64,000 nucleotides of DNA from Naegleria lovaniensis (lineage: Eukaryota > Heterolobosea > Eutetramitea > Acrasida > Naegleriidae). The notes below the pieces were generated by a model. That model was not told the DNA's origin. It worked only from the letters and a program-made list of their open reading frames with translations, and did no database searches. Shown here piece after piece: positions 41,246 through 53,471 of this stretch (the first letter of the stretch is position 1; each line of letters begins with the position of its first letter). The DNA is taken from the NCBI RefSeq assembly GCF_003324165.1, contig NW_025407856.1, positions 423,002-487,001 on the forward strand, in the 5' to 3' direction. The translations under genes and the position numbers were made by a program.

Positions 41246-42558
41246 ATGACGCACAACAACTCAATTATCGAATATTCTTTGAATCATTTCCACTCAAAGA
41301 GAATGCCTAAAGACCATAGCATTGAGACCAATCATGATTTTTCTTCATCTCTCTATTCGTCGACGACCACGTCATTACTTTCAGGTCCAACAACAGCATC
41401 AAACACAATTCAGACAACGATAGAAGTGCCATCACTCAACCCAGAAACAATCCCATCCAACTCTAAAACGACGACGACCGATCTCTCAGCTGCAGCAATC
41501 ATTCTCCTAAATCTGGTTCAAAATCTGTCGTTAGAGGTGTCAGGGCGTCCATCATACCAAAGCCACAACATGCTAACAAGCCAATGCGATTCATTCATGT
41601 CAGTGCCAACATGTGTGTAAGGAAGCACAAAAAGTCATCATCGAAAAAGACCTCTCCAGTGACAAATCTTGCCATGACAGCCCCATCAATTTTGAAAGCC
41701 TATGCCAATCATTACACTTCAACAAACTCACAACTCTCTGAAGAGCAACAAAATGAACAGGAGCACAGCATGCAGCTTCGCAATTCAATGTATGACACTT
41801 CCCAATACAACCATGAACATACACTACTCAATCATGACACAATGTACCATAACAACAACAGCAACAGCAACAACCACTCAAATTCGACAATAACTTCATC
41901 TCATCCAAACCATGAGTTGCATCATGTGTTGGACGTGACGAATCCTCACAACACCCACGCCATGTCGAACAAAATGGTTCGTGCAGGCTCCTCTTCATCC
42001 ATAAATGCATGTAACGACCGAGTTGGTGCATGCAAAGGTGATGATCATGGTACCCTACAACAGCCACTCACAACAAATAGAAGAGGGTCAATCGCGTCAT
42101 CGACATCAACTGCTTCAAATGCATGTATGGAATGTACGAGCACGAACCAACTCGTCCCATCGTCACCGCATGCATCCTCCAACAACATGATGATCAAGAA
42201 TGGTCGAGTTTGTTCTCCATCCACCTTGTTGCATTCAAGTAACAACAACCATGCATGCACTTCACAAATTCGCTTTGTCATGGAAGACAACTTTGCCAAC
42301 ACAGCACCTCCAAAAAAGCGTAACATTCTCACAAAACATCAAATCATACGAGTGTTGCATTTGTCTCAAGCTCAAGCTTGTAAGATTTTGGGATGTAGCA
42401 TCTCTACCTTAAAACGAAGATTTGGAGAGCTGAAACATGAGCTGGGCATGGAAAAGTGGCCAAGCTATTTTGATGATGTTCGACATTTACCTGTTTTTCC
42501 TCAACTCTATCCCATGTCTTTAAGTTACATTTTGAATGAAGAGAATGTGAGTCCTTAA
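41246..42558 (+). CDS. RWP-RK-like transcription factor 2
   Basis: A single gene in two frames: 41246 to about 41490, then to 42558. The change lies near 41480-41500, after which PKSGSKSVVRGVRASIIPKP continues into the long ORF. The conserved domain is at 42318-42540: ILTKHQIIRVLHLSQAQACK, ILGCSISTLKRRFGELKHEL, GMEKWPSYFDDVRHL, then YPMSLSYILN. It is nearly collinear with the domains at 31.2 and 45.3 kb and more like the latter (FDDVRHLPVF / FQDVRHLPIF). The N-terminal 250 residues are Asn/His/Ser-rich. It is probably a nuclear DNA-binding regulator. Confidence 0.7.
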
Positions 42559-42951
42559 TGTTCCAACAGTTTGTCGTAATATGAAATTTGAGTTCCTTTT
42601 TAAATTAAGCTATACTTACTGTTTGTGATTCAATAGCTGTACAAACATGAGTACCGTTTAAGATTTTCTTAAGCTTAAGGCATGACTAAAAAACAGGTAA
42701 CATGAACATCATTGTTTGTTAGACGCAGCACGCTCCTATCGGATCATACTAAACAGCCCTATCAAACATCATCAAACTCGGACAGCATGGATTTCCCACA
42801 CGAAAAATTCGCTCTTAGGAATGGATACATTTGGATCATCATCATTAAAAAATTGGTGCATGCGAATTTTTCAGCGCGTTTTCAACCTTGATTGACCGTT
42901 GTTCATTTTTTTTGAAAAAAATTCTTCAAAAAATTAGAAACACCATTCAAG
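42559..42951. other. intergenic 0.39 kb
   Basis: Promoter-side spacer before the GRF/UDG gene, with an A/T-rich stretch near 42908-42940. Nothing else recognised. Confidence 0.45.
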
Positions 42952-44432
42952 ATGGACGCAGCAAAACCAAACTGCAATTGCAACAAGCCTGCCCAAGTGA
43001 GCACAGTGAAGAAAGATGGTCCAAATCATGGTCGATTATTTGCTACCTGTACGACTCGGGATTGTAAATATTTTGAGTGGTTGGATGGAAACAAGAAGAT
43101 GACTCCAACTTCTTCTTCGTCATCATCAAATAATTTCAATTTTGGATTAAATTCATCATCATCGGGAAAAGTTTCATCATTCTCCGATCAAAATGATGGT
43201 AGCAAATCAACAATTCCGAAATGCCAGCACAATCAAGATGCAATGCTTTTGAGAGTAAAGAAGGTAAGGTTAAATATTAATTTGTGCTCTAATTCCACGC
43301 TTTTCACAATTAATTTCTCATTAAATTGGATGAATCTTTTCTTTCGATCAAATGAATCAACCACAATTAAATTGAACATATCCAGGAAGGCCCAACCAAG
43401 GACGATTATTTTGGACTTGTGCCAACTCACAATCTGACAAGTGTTCCTTCTTTTCATGGTTTTCTGGAAAAGAGGAAGACTTTGAACACTTGATTGGTGT
43501 GAAACCAACAACTTTAACCACGAAAGAGACATCATTCGAAGTGACTGAATCAGAAAAAAAGAGAAAACTTAAAGATGAGACCAACCAAGAGGATCATTCT
43601 GACGATGACACTCCAGAACCATCATCAGTTGCAGTGGAGGAGCCACAACGTAAGAAAATGAAAGAGACATCAGCTGATGTTGTCGTCAGTAGTAGCACCA
43701 GTACTATTCAATCATCTTCCTCGTTGTCATCCGATCCAAACACACCCTTAATTGAATATTTATTGGACTCATCTTGGAAATCAAACTGGAAAACGAATTT
43801 TCCAAACCCTATTTCCAAAAATTGGAAAAACTGTGAATAAGCATTACAAGGAAAAACCCAAGCAGATATTTCCAAAGAAGGAGGAGATTTTCTCTGCACT
43901 GAATGCTTGTTCGTTTGACAATGTCAAGGTTGTAATTTTAGGTCAAGATCCCTATCCTCAATGGTATGCCCATGGAATGTCTTTCTCTGTGAAAAAAGGC
44001 ATTACAACACCCAAGTCCTTACAAAATATTTATGCCGAGTTGGAACAAGATGAGAATTTAACACCCAGGTTCACACAACCAAATCATGGCTACTTGATGG
44101 GATGGGCACAACAAGGAGTGCTACTCTTAAATGCAGTGTTAACAGTCGAGAGTGGAAAATCCAATGAACACAAAGGTATTGGATGGGAACAATTCACAGA
44201 TGCCATCATCAACAAGCTCAAAGAAAAGAAAAATATTGTTTACTTGCTATGGGGAAAAGACGCACAAGAAAAGGGATCAAAAATCGACCGAAAGAATAAC
44301 TTGGTCATTCAAACTTCCCATCCTTCTCCATTTTCTGCTAATAAGGGATTTCTTGGATCGAAATGCTTCTCCAAATGCAATGAATATTTAACAAACAATG
44401 GGCTCACAACAATTAATTGGAACAAGTTATAA
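42952..44432 (+). CDS. UNG: tandem GRF zinc fingers fused to uracil-DNA glycosylase
   Basis: Exon 1 (42952-43263) encodes a GRF finger: CNCNKPAQ, GPNHGRLFATC, DCKYFEWLDG. After a 122-nt intron, exon 2 (43386-44432) completes a second finger (CQHNQDAMLLRVKK-EGP..., GRLFWTC, KCSFFSWFSG), a charged linker and a family-1 UDG: IEYLLDSSWKSNWKTNF, PKKEEIFSALNAC, VVILGQDPYPQWYAHGMSFS, GVLLLNAVLTV, VYLLWGKDAQ and HPSPFSANKGFLG. Catalytic Asp (GQDPY) and His (HPSP) are present; Pro follows GQDPY instead of His. Three single-base losses break the frame: A-run near 43394, C/T near 43807, A-run near 43829. Each is fixed by homology. GRF fingers bind single-stranded DNA, so the enzyme may target uracil in unwound DNA. 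Confidence 0.88.
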
Positions 44433-45080
44433 TCCTAAATGATCCTCCCGTTTAATTAGGATCACGTTAATGAGAAACAAGTGAGTATGACGCTCATAAT
44501 TGTAACCTGTTTTTTATGGTGATTGATATGCCATAAATCAACTTAAAAGTAATGGATAACATTTGATTTCGGTACAATGGAGTGACAAGCAACAACTTTA
44601 CTGCACTTCTCGACACTTCATCATTTAGCCTATCGAGAAGAGATATGTATGCATGTCGATACGTGATGGCCAATTCAAGAACTTTTCCATCCAATGGGAA
44701 ATTATGTTGAAAACAGAAGGTCATGACAACTCTATCACTTGAAAAGTGCGAGATCAGAAACACTTATTATTGATCCTCATTTCAAAATGTAATTTTTTAT
44801 GCCAAATCTCGACACCTGACATTCCGCAAATTCTAGTTGCCCATTTGTGCTATCCAATACATCAAGAAACATCTCTTTTATCCTCATCTCTTGAAATGCA
44901 CATCAAAACCACGCCTTTAAAGGTGATGATATGAGCACACATGGAGCACCAAGCTATCAAATTGCAGTTGAGAACTTCTTTAAAGGACATGGTGTGTATA
45001 TCATACAGAGTTTGATGTCTCTCAATTGTTCATGCCACACATAGTCCATGAACTAATCAAACAAAAAACAACCATAACCA
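44433..45080. other. intergenic 0.65 kb
   Basis: Between the UDG and third RWP-RK-like gene. An 89-codon minus-strand ORF (44494-44763) shows no domain and I do not call it. Confidence 0.4.
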
Positions 45081-45676
45081 ATGACTACTACCACCACAAC
45101 CGCCAATGACAATATCAACAGCAACACTACCTCGTCCCCGCTATCCTATACATCCCTGAACACTCGAGTGCCAAATGTCAACAAAAAATCAAAAACCCTC
45201 ATTCAAGGGATTTCCAAACAACGATTCCTAGCTCTCAAACCACGCCCTTCACAACATGCTTCCATCACCTTTATACAAAATCAATACGAAGAAGGTATTG
45301 GTATCACATGTGTCAATTTCCAACACAAAAACGCAGCCAAACACATTTCCAAACATGACATGATCAAAGTATTGCATCTCTCTCAAATACAAGCTTGTAA
45401 AATTCTCAATTGTTCCATGTCCACTCTGAAACGAAAGTTTTATCAAATGAAAACAGAATTGGGATGGACAAGTGGCCTCAATATTTTCAAGACGTGAGAC
45501 ATTTACCAATTTTCAAACAAATGTATCCCATGTCTTTGAATTTTATATTGAATCATGATGAACAGGAGACTAGCACGAATCATGAAAGGAACAACAACGA
45601 AGGCACGATCAGGAGTGAGAATGATAACATCACGAGTCAAGAAGGGAGGACAGAACATCCTCATTGGATCCAGTAA
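45081..45676 (+). CDS. RWP-RK-like transcription factor 3, one frame break
   Basis: Short paralogue of about 198 aa when one missing base near 45468 is allowed. Frame 1 gives HISKHDMIKVLHLSQIQACK, ILNCSMSTLKRKFYQMKTEL and then runs out of the family; frame 2 continues at once with MDKWPQYFQDVRHLPIFKQM and YPMSLNFILN. One extra A or G in GGGA restores the motif without gap. The N-terminal region (75 residues, Thr-rich then Lys-rich) is much shorter than in the two relatives. Either a small active paralogue with a sequence error or a young pseudogene. Confidence 0.65.
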
Positions 45677-45815
45677 GGCAGAAAATTAATGGATTACAAA
45701 AATTCTTTTCTTCACAGGCAATAAAGTCAAATAGGACTCGTCTCATTCCCTGTTTTAATAATGTATTTAATATCCACTCGTTACTGGAAATTAGGGGAAT
45801 AGAATTACAAAAAAA

Positions 45816-47883
45816 ATGAAACGAGGAAAATGTACAGAGAATTTGAGAAATCTTTATGATGATCGCACGAATGATCATGAGATTGTTTCGGATTTACCAT
45901 CACACCACATTGGTCATAAAAAGACAAAACTTGATTCGGAAGAACAAAAACAACAACAACCATTACCTCCAGAGAAAAATTGTGGTCTTCTCTCTTTACT
46001 CTCCAGAGATGAGATTGGAATAGTTTTAGAATTTCTGTTTCCGGGTCAGATACTCATGATAAGCCTTTGTTCCAAATGGTGTTATTCATGGATTTGTTCG
46101 GTGGTTAAGGAAAAATTCTCCAAGTATGCTATTCAAGGTCCTACTATGGAGATGAACTCTATTGAGGATGATTCGGATTCAGGAGAGAGTAGTAGTAGTA
46201 GCAGTAGTAGTAGTAGTATGAATGATGAGGATGAGGATGATCAAATTTCGGGTTGGGCACTTACGCGAGCAGTGAGAGGTGCCAAACGTCTTTTCATCAC
46301 ACTTGAAAACATCAACCTCGTGAGACAAGTTGTGAATGAAATTGCGGAGCGTGATGGTTCTCTATGTGAATTATCGAAAAGATTTGAGTTTGGTAGCGTT
46401 TGCAATTCAACCAAGATTTATGAAATTTTGAATATTCGCAAAGCATGTCATGAGAACTCGACAAAGGTTGTTAAAACAATGGTGTGGAAAATGAACAATG
46501 ATTTGGAGAAGAATAGTTCTGACCATGATACTTCATTTAAGGAAATTGAAACAAAATCAGTTCCTATTGGTTTTGGGCTGAAAGAATTATCATTCCAAAA
46601 CGTGGAACTCAGAAGAGAGCATCTGTTTAGAATCTTGACAAAATGTTGTGAAATTGAAAAATTAGATTTGTGCATTTCAGAGCCTCAAAGTCGACGTGGA
46701 AAGCCACCCCGCATCGAGGAAGAAGAAGATGAATTTTTTAATAAGCAAGAGGGTCATATATTTATTCCAGTATTTGAGACCCTTAAATCTTTGACATTGA
46801 ATGCACCATATTACTACGATGAAGCTGAAAAATTTATGTTTGACATTTTAACAATTTGCCCACGCTTGGAAGAGTTGTATTACACTGTTAATAGTGACAT
46901 TTATAACTCGTTTATTATCCAGCTTGCAAAATTGTGCCCTAACCTCAAGAAAATCCAAATTTTATGCAACGATGACTGTTCATCAGAACTACAGGTCACA
47001 GACGAGGGTTTATATGAATTTTTGAAGCTATTACCCCAACTTGAATATGTGTCGTTTCATCCTTGCAGTAACATTCGAGGTGAGATTTTTAAAAAAATTG
47101 GCGAGTTTTCACAATTGAAATATTTTAATATCACTCGAGGTTCGTATGACCAACCAGTACCCCTAGAAAAGGATATTCATTTTGGAGGTGGAACTCTTTC
47201 CAAACTTGAATGCATTGATTTTGGAAGCAAGGAATACTCCTTCAACACAAGTGAGGAATTTGACAAATTTGTTACCACTCTCCGATCTGTGGCTCCTCAT
47301 TTGAAATATTTGGGAGATCTTTTGGATATTGACGTGAGCATGGATGATAAGAAAAAAGTAGTCAACTCTTTTCCGATACTCTTACTGATTTAGATGTAGG
47401 CTTTACGGTAAACCATTTAGCACCAATTCTGCCTAAAAATCTTACTTCCTTGCGCATGAAGATTAATGATGAATTTGTGAGCCAAAATGTGCTAAATCAA
47501 TTACAGCCCAATCACAGCCTTAAAAAGCTGAGCATTACTGTTGGTCGACAAATTTCACCAGAAATCATTGTGGCAATTATTGAAAAATTGGCTGTGGATA
47601 TTTATCCATGTGTGACACATCTCGAATTTTACTCAACAACAAAGCAAAAAAAAGTTTCAACCAATCCGCATGGCGAGATCTTGGATACTGTTTTAAGCAA
47701 TATCAAAATTTGGCCAAATTTGTGTTTTTGGATGGGGAGGTATTGTCGATGAACAGAATTTTAGCCGTTCGACCAAGGCTTAGATTTTACTCTATGTGGG
47801 ACAATGATTTGAATTTTGACGACAATGTTTCCTTGTTCTATTATCAATGGTTGGTCCTTGATCAACCCTTTGAGGAATGGTGA
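45816..47883 (+). CDS. F-box-like/leucine-rich-repeat protein, two frame breaks
   Basis: About 690 aa in three frames. The ATG follows seven A residues. Residues 50-85 (LLSRDEIGIVLEFLFPGQIL, MISLCSKWCYSWI) look like an F-box: a Leu/Ile helix, a short turn and a W/C..W motif. A poly-Ser tract (AGT repeat, 46187-46217) and an acidic linker follow. From 46570 leucine-rich repeats appear: LKELSFQNVELR, IEKLDLCIS, LKSLTLNAPY, LEELYYTV, LKKIQILC, LEYVSFHPC, LKYLGDLL, LKKLSITVG. Frame changes near 47373 and 47713 are each repaired by one T in a T-run. F-box/LRR proteins present substrates to SCF ubiquitin ligases; this role is inferred. Confidence 0.6.
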
Positions 47884-48068
47884 CTTTCCAAGTATTTGTT
47901 TTAGAGGCGATAATTATCAAGATGTTACAATATTATTTGGAAATGTTTCAAATAATTTATTAAAATACAATCTCATCCTCTTGTTTTACAATTAATGTTC
48001 TTCTTGTTGAATATTATTATTTGATAATACTCTTAAAGAGTTCAAATAATTCTTTTCAAAGGATTGAA

Positions 48069-49885
48069 TCAGATGTGAGTACGACTTTTCCATCTCCTTT
48101 TGAAATGCTTACTCTCTTCATAGGGATTGTCAATGGTCGAGAGTCGAGGATTATATTCAGTCTCTGGTTGTGTCAAATTTGATGATACGTTTGGACCAAG
48201 TTTCACTCCTTCACGCACCTCATTCTGATATTCATCAAATAATTCATATTCTTGAATGAGTCTCTCACGTAACTTGTCTTCTCGTGTCAACGTTGAGGCC
48301 AATGTAAATTCATCTTCTGTGAACACATTGAGAGAAGAATAAATGGAATAAATTTCAAACAAATCAGTCCAATCGTCTCGTTCTTCTTTTGTTTTAACCA
48401 ATCCCACAAGAATTAAAGGTTCCATCACGTACAAGTAATCTCCTTGTTCGACTCGAATTTCAAACAAATAATATTGATTTTTGTAATATCGAACTTGACG
48501 TTTTTGTTGTTTCAAAATGACAGTATCAAAACTTCTTTCTGTGGGAATGATACTATAAGTGACATTTTGATTCCATGAAAAGGTGTGTTTCACAGGAGAG
48601 TCTTTGGTCGATTTTTCAAATATCGTCACCACTTCATTCTTGCATGACATGAATCGTTCGACAAAAATGTCATTTGGTTGAAAGATTCTTCCATGATGGT
48701 TGAAAAATTTAAATCTCCACTACTACTACCTCCACCACCACTCGAATAATGTGAACTATTTGAACCACTACTTGAACTATTATTTCCCACCAAATTCTGA
48801 CCAGAATTCAATGGAGAAGCATACGACAAAGAGGATGTCTTTTTTGGTTTGATTTCCTTTTTAAAAAAATACACACTTCCTTCCTTTTCAAATAAATGTT
48901 GAGCTTGGAATGTTTGTGACTTGTCTTGAAACCATTGATTGAAATTGGATTTTTGACGAGATTCTAAATCGAGTTGATAATTGTTGGCTCGTTGTTGTTG
49001 AGAAGTGTTCGAGGACGAGTTATTATTTGATGTGGAATTTTGTGAAGATTTTTGAAGTGTGGTCGAATGTTGATCGAGAGCGTCGATGGCAGAATCTCTA
49101 AAAAATTCATCGGATTCAGTTCCTGAATTAAATAATCGATTGGTTTTCGATCGATTCGAATGTGAGGATGTGACACTTGATTTTCCATCCGTGTTGGAAA
49201 GATTCAATCCAAATATTTTCGAAATAAAAGTAGTGAGCTTTCGAGATTTTCCAAAACTGGATCGTTTCGAAAGATGATCTTGATCGTTATTGAAATTGGA
49301 ATCTTCATTTGGAAAGGATGGAGAAGAAGAAGTAATCACAGGAGAAGAGGAGTTGGTGTCATTGCCACCTGTCATCATGACATGTTGTTGATGATATACT
49401 TCTTCCCATGTGGAAAATTCAGACATGACGCTATGTTCAGCATGACTTTCAGAATTTTGTAATGAAGAAGAAACGGATGAGGAAAGAATGGGTGAATTTC
49501 CAAAAACCGAAGCTCCATGATGATGTGTAGAAAGAGAATTTTCCAAATGATTTGAATTGACATTTGACACATGTTGTGAATGTTGTGGTAATAATAATGG
49601 AGAAATTAGAGGAGAGGCTTTGAGAAGAGTTTTTTTACGTTTTCCTCCAGAACTCGAGTTGGTGGATTGATTTTCATTGCTTGTTTGAGAAGATTTTTCT
49701 TGAATGAGTGAATTGACACGTGACAGACCCGAGTTGGCAGGAGGAGAATTTCTTGGATAACTACTCGAAGGAGATCGATTCAATGGAATGGGAGAAGACC
49801 TATTGTTTGTTGAAATTGTTGTTGAAATTGAATCGGATGATGATTCGGTATTATTTTCAGACGAGGGAGTTGGAGGTGTGAACAT
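48069..49885 (-). CDS. disordered protein with conserved C-terminal domain, one frame break
   Basis: About 606 aa, in two frames joined near 48660 where one T in a T5 run gives the passage MTFFVERFMSCKNEVVTIF. The start at 49885 (MFTPPTPSS) follows seven A residues. Residues 1-330 are Ser/Asn/Gln-rich. The folded part has FQAQHLFEKEGSVYFFKKEI, a Ser-rich loop, then alternating strand-like segments: HTFSWNQNVTYSIIP, RQVRYYKNQYYLFEIRVEQG, DYLYVMEPLILVGLVK and an acidic helix. I do not recognise the fold; a PX- or PH-like lipid-binding domain is one possibility. The stop is about 185 bp from that of the convergent LRR gene. Confidence 0.5.
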
Positions 49886-50311
49886 TTTTTTTGTTTGGAA
49901 TTGAAAGTTGATGATTAAGAAAGGGTCAACCTTGATGGAATTATCGAACAACAAAAACAACAACAACTACTCCAATAGTCCATCCAAGTACTTGGTATTA
50001 TTTCCAATGCCAGTGATTTGTAGGTATAAGTATGAATTTGTATCATCTTTGATCCACACCACTTGATCTATTTTAATAGTTGCATTATGATGATCATGAC
50101 CCGAGAACAGAATCTCTTTTGATATTCGGATTCTCTCTCGACGAATAATTCAACCTCCAGAGCTCTTGGGCAAAGACCATTTTTTTTTTTCAGTTAGGGG
50201 TGATTTAATTGATAGACTTTCATCGACCCTCAGAAACAAGTTCTTGTTTTAAAAAAAATTCATCCTCACATTTCCTTTGTGTTTTATCCTATTCTTGCTT
50301 TTTACTTTAAA
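49886..50311. other. divergent intergenic 0.43 kb
   Basis: Presumed promoters of two head-to-head genes. Contains a T9-10 run near 50180-50190. No other feature seen. Confidence 0.45.
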
Positions 50312-52387
50312 ATGAACGCCACTACTGCATTTCGGGCTCTTGTTTTGAAGAGGCTTGATATCGTTGCTGGTACTGAAAAGAAGTACTCTAAGAAGATTGA
50401 TGTGTTGTTGGCTTGCTCTCCCGTGAAACAATTTCAAGCAGGTTTGAAAAACACTGTTTATATTCCTTCTGCTGAAGAAATCTCATCCAAATCATGGCCT
50501 CAGTTGGTGGAGAGTTTTCCCTTTGTCCAACAAGTTGCATCGGTCTTGGAGAAACGGAACGTCCTTGTTGAATTTGTCAAAGGATTGGTACGAGGACAAC
50601 ATCCTGATGAGGAGGGATTTGCTAAAGAGTTTCTCGATAAATCTCCAGATATCCAAACTTGCTACGATCTACTGAGAAGCAACAAGTTGGAAGAAGAGCT
50701 CAAGAACATCATGTTCAAAGCCATATTGAAAGATACGCCTGTACAGATGTTTCTTGATGATCTCTTTTCTGAATTCAAAGAAGAAATTATCAAGGAAAAC
50801 CTTTCATCTGCTTCGGTTATTGAGGCTGGGCTTAAGAAAAAAGGGATGCAAACAACACCATTAGTCGTCTCCCTTGCTTTAAGCGTAGGTGCGGATGGCT
50901 TAAAGAGGTTCTATGAGAAGAGCAAGCACTTTAAGTTGTGGCAGACAATGTTGGACGAGAACTCTCGTCTAAACCAATGTTGCGCTATTTCGAGATTTAG
51001 ATCAGAAGCTGACAACATTGAAGTTGCACAAACACTACTCCAAGCTACTCGTGAGGCAGTGGCTGAAGAGTATAACGAACTTGTGTCCAAACATTATCAA
51101 TCAACGCTTCTCAAAAAGGAGGCCCAACCAATTCCATCCTCAACAAAAAAAAAAGCGATGACCAAAACACCCACTCCACAATCATCCAACAACAAGATTG
51201 AAATCACTTCAGCTTCATCGCCTTCCTCTCAACAATCATCCAACAACAAGATTGAAACCTCTACTGCTTCATCATCCAACAACGTGGAAACAAATACATC
51301 GCCTCCTTCAGCAACCATCCAACGTTGAAGCATTGGCCGTTTCTCAAGAAAATATGGCTGATGAAAAAATGTCGGTAGATCAAATATACAACGCCTTAAT
51401 CAACAATGATCATAAGGCAATGGCTTCGTTCTATTTTTCTCTTTCCGACTTGCCTCAACAAATTCGTGGCTTAAATGAAACACTGACAAAAATGGATGCG
51501 AGAATCACAAACTTGGATATGAGAATGACAAACTTTGAAAAGAGAATGGAGAAGGAGATGAAAGAGATTCGTGATGACTTACGAATTATTAATACAAACA
51601 TTGGTTGTTTATATGAAGGTCAAGTGAAACTTCAATTCCAAAAAGATGACGAATTTATAACTCACAATCCAACAACCACCACCAACAATGCAACTTCCAA
51701 CAATCAAAGGTCCTTACTCCCAATCAATTCTTTCAAAACTTTCACTCCACTTTCTCCCAATGACTGTTAATGAAGGATCAAGTATTGAAAAGGTTGCGGA
51801 AAACGCAACCAACTTTCCATCGACAACAATAATGTGATTGCTATTGAAGAAAGGAAACATGGATCAACCCACCCGCATTGCAAAATCCCCCACTGTTGCC
51901 AAACATACTGTTTCAAATTCAATGGATGGACCTTGGGGGAATTTCACAACAAGTTCAACAAAATCCACTGTCAACAAGACGAAACATGCAGGTGATTCCA
52001 ACGTTGTCAACATTTCCCCTAATAATATTAATTGAATTCGATTCGCGCAAGTTGACTCTACAATGTGGACGTGACCTTGAAGTACCAGCTCCTCAACTCT
52101 TTTATGAAAAATTCCTTGCTTTCATCAAGTCGACTTAACATGCAACCTCAACCACTACCACACACTTACCTTGTACTCCACGACGAAATGATAACCTATC
52201 CTCGAACTCTAGATCATCCAACCTTGCGTCCACAACCACCACAAGCTCATCTGTTGTGACCGCTGCAACTACTGTTGCGTCTACCAGCACACACAACAAA
52301 GGCCTTTTTGACCACTCTATTAGACACAGCAACAAGAAGATCAAGACTTCCATTTACAACTCCTTGGCTCCATCCAAAAAGAAATAA
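50312..52387 (+). CDS. hypothetical helical and disordered protein, frame broken
   Basis: I do not recognise it. The first ORF (50312-51328) encodes about 275 helical residues (RALVLKRLDIVAGTEKKYSK, FAKEFLDKSPDIQTCYDLLR) and a Ser/Asn-rich, repeated spacer (SSNNKIE three times). A frame change near 51310 leads into SVDQIYNALIN, a coiled coil (LTKMDARITNLDMRMTNFEK) and Asn/Thr-rich sequence to 51770. Coding-like Ser/Thr-rich sequence returns at about 52145-52387, ending in a basic tail KKIKTSIYNSLAPSKKK. The 51770-52140 part changes frame more than once. It may be one gene with several sequence errors or a decaying one. Confidence 0.4.
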
Positions 52388-52985
52388 ATATATATATTCT
52401 GATACTTTTTTCATCAATTAGCAACCTTTAATCAAGGTGTCATCGAACCTCCTTCACCTGTGTCATTGAACGCAAGCCTTACATTCATTTTACCGCCTCA
52501 ATTCATTACATTCCTAGAAGAACAAATCTTACCGCTTAATTACTACAAAAGCATTTAAAAGCCTTAAATACGTGGAGTGTGTGCTGTTAGGAATATCATC
52601 ATCAAATAAAAAATCAACACATCCAATGCATTTCAATTGCGTGGCATGCAAATTCCAACACAACAAGCAACAACAAGTCTCTTCTAAGTCAGCCTAACAT
52701 TGACTCATGTTGTGATTCATATCCAGGTATCGATGTGTGATTTTGCCTTTTGAGTCCTATTTCTCGCCATTCCTATGAATGCACATTTTCGTAAGTATGA
52801 TGGTTTCAAAGTTTAACGCTGAGACAATTTTGGACTCTCATTTTAGCATGAGAGAGTTTCATGACGGAAAGAAAATTTTGAGGTCAAGTAAAAGAGAAAT
52901 AAACCTCAAGAAGGGTCATGGTTCAGTGAAAATGGTTACATTAACAGATTTTCACCACAATCGATGAATTTATTGATTACTGATA
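52388..52985. other. intergenic 0.6 kb
   Basis: AT-rich. A 62-codon ORF (52779-52967) might be an upstream exon of the next small ORF, but no splice pair is convincing. Confidence 0.35.
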
Positions 52986-53309
52986 ATGATGTCTTTCAAT
53001 GTGTTGAGCAAGAAGTACAAAGCAACGGGAGCTGTAGAAATTTTCGAAGCTACTATTTCGTCATTTAGTAGCGATGAGAAATTGTTGACGAAAATGATAC
53101 AATTAGAACGTCAAATTATGTTCTACAAGGAATGTTTCAAAAACACCATCATCAGTAGAGTTGGATTAGTCTCACCTAGCAACTTGACACTCCAAAGAGT
53201 GAAGCAGGTTATTGAAAACCATAACGGCCTCTTTGTCAACATTCAATCTTTCGTCAACAACAACACTTTTGACATCATCAGAGAAGGACACAAGCCTGAA
53301 ATTGATTAA
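52986..53309 (+). CDS. small hypothetical protein
   Basis: 107 aa, starting ATGATG. Helical and charged: AVEIFEATISSFSSDEKLLT, MIQLERQIMFYKECFKNTII, LTLQRVKQVIENHNGLFVNI. No signal peptide, membrane segment or known domain. Composition is coding-like, and the stop is 160 bp before the AP-4 mu start. It could be a last exon of a longer gene; not resolved. Confidence 0.4.
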   Translation: MMSFNVLSKKYKATGAVEIFEATISSFSSDEKLLTKMIQLERQIMFYKECFKNTIISRVGLVSPSNLTLQRVKQVIENHNGLFVNIQSFVNNNTFDIIREGHKPEID

Positions 53310-53471
53310 AACCAATATCTACGCTTAATAAAGTAAAGGGGAAGAATAGTTCAATTGTACAACTTATTTGTCGCTCGTAAAAACTTGAATCTTTCCTCTT
53401 GTTCCCAAGATGAGAGTGTGGCCATTTGTTGTTCTTGACGCTTTCGATGACGTAATAAAAAAAAGAAAAAA

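Noticed and set aside
44494-44763. 89-codon minus-strand ORF between UDG and RWP-RK-like 3
   Set aside because: No recognisable domain and no supporting start context.
46187-46217. AGT trinucleotide run as a functional repeat
   Set aside because: It codes for a poly-Ser linker inside the LRR gene and is an ordinary low-complexity tract in this genome.
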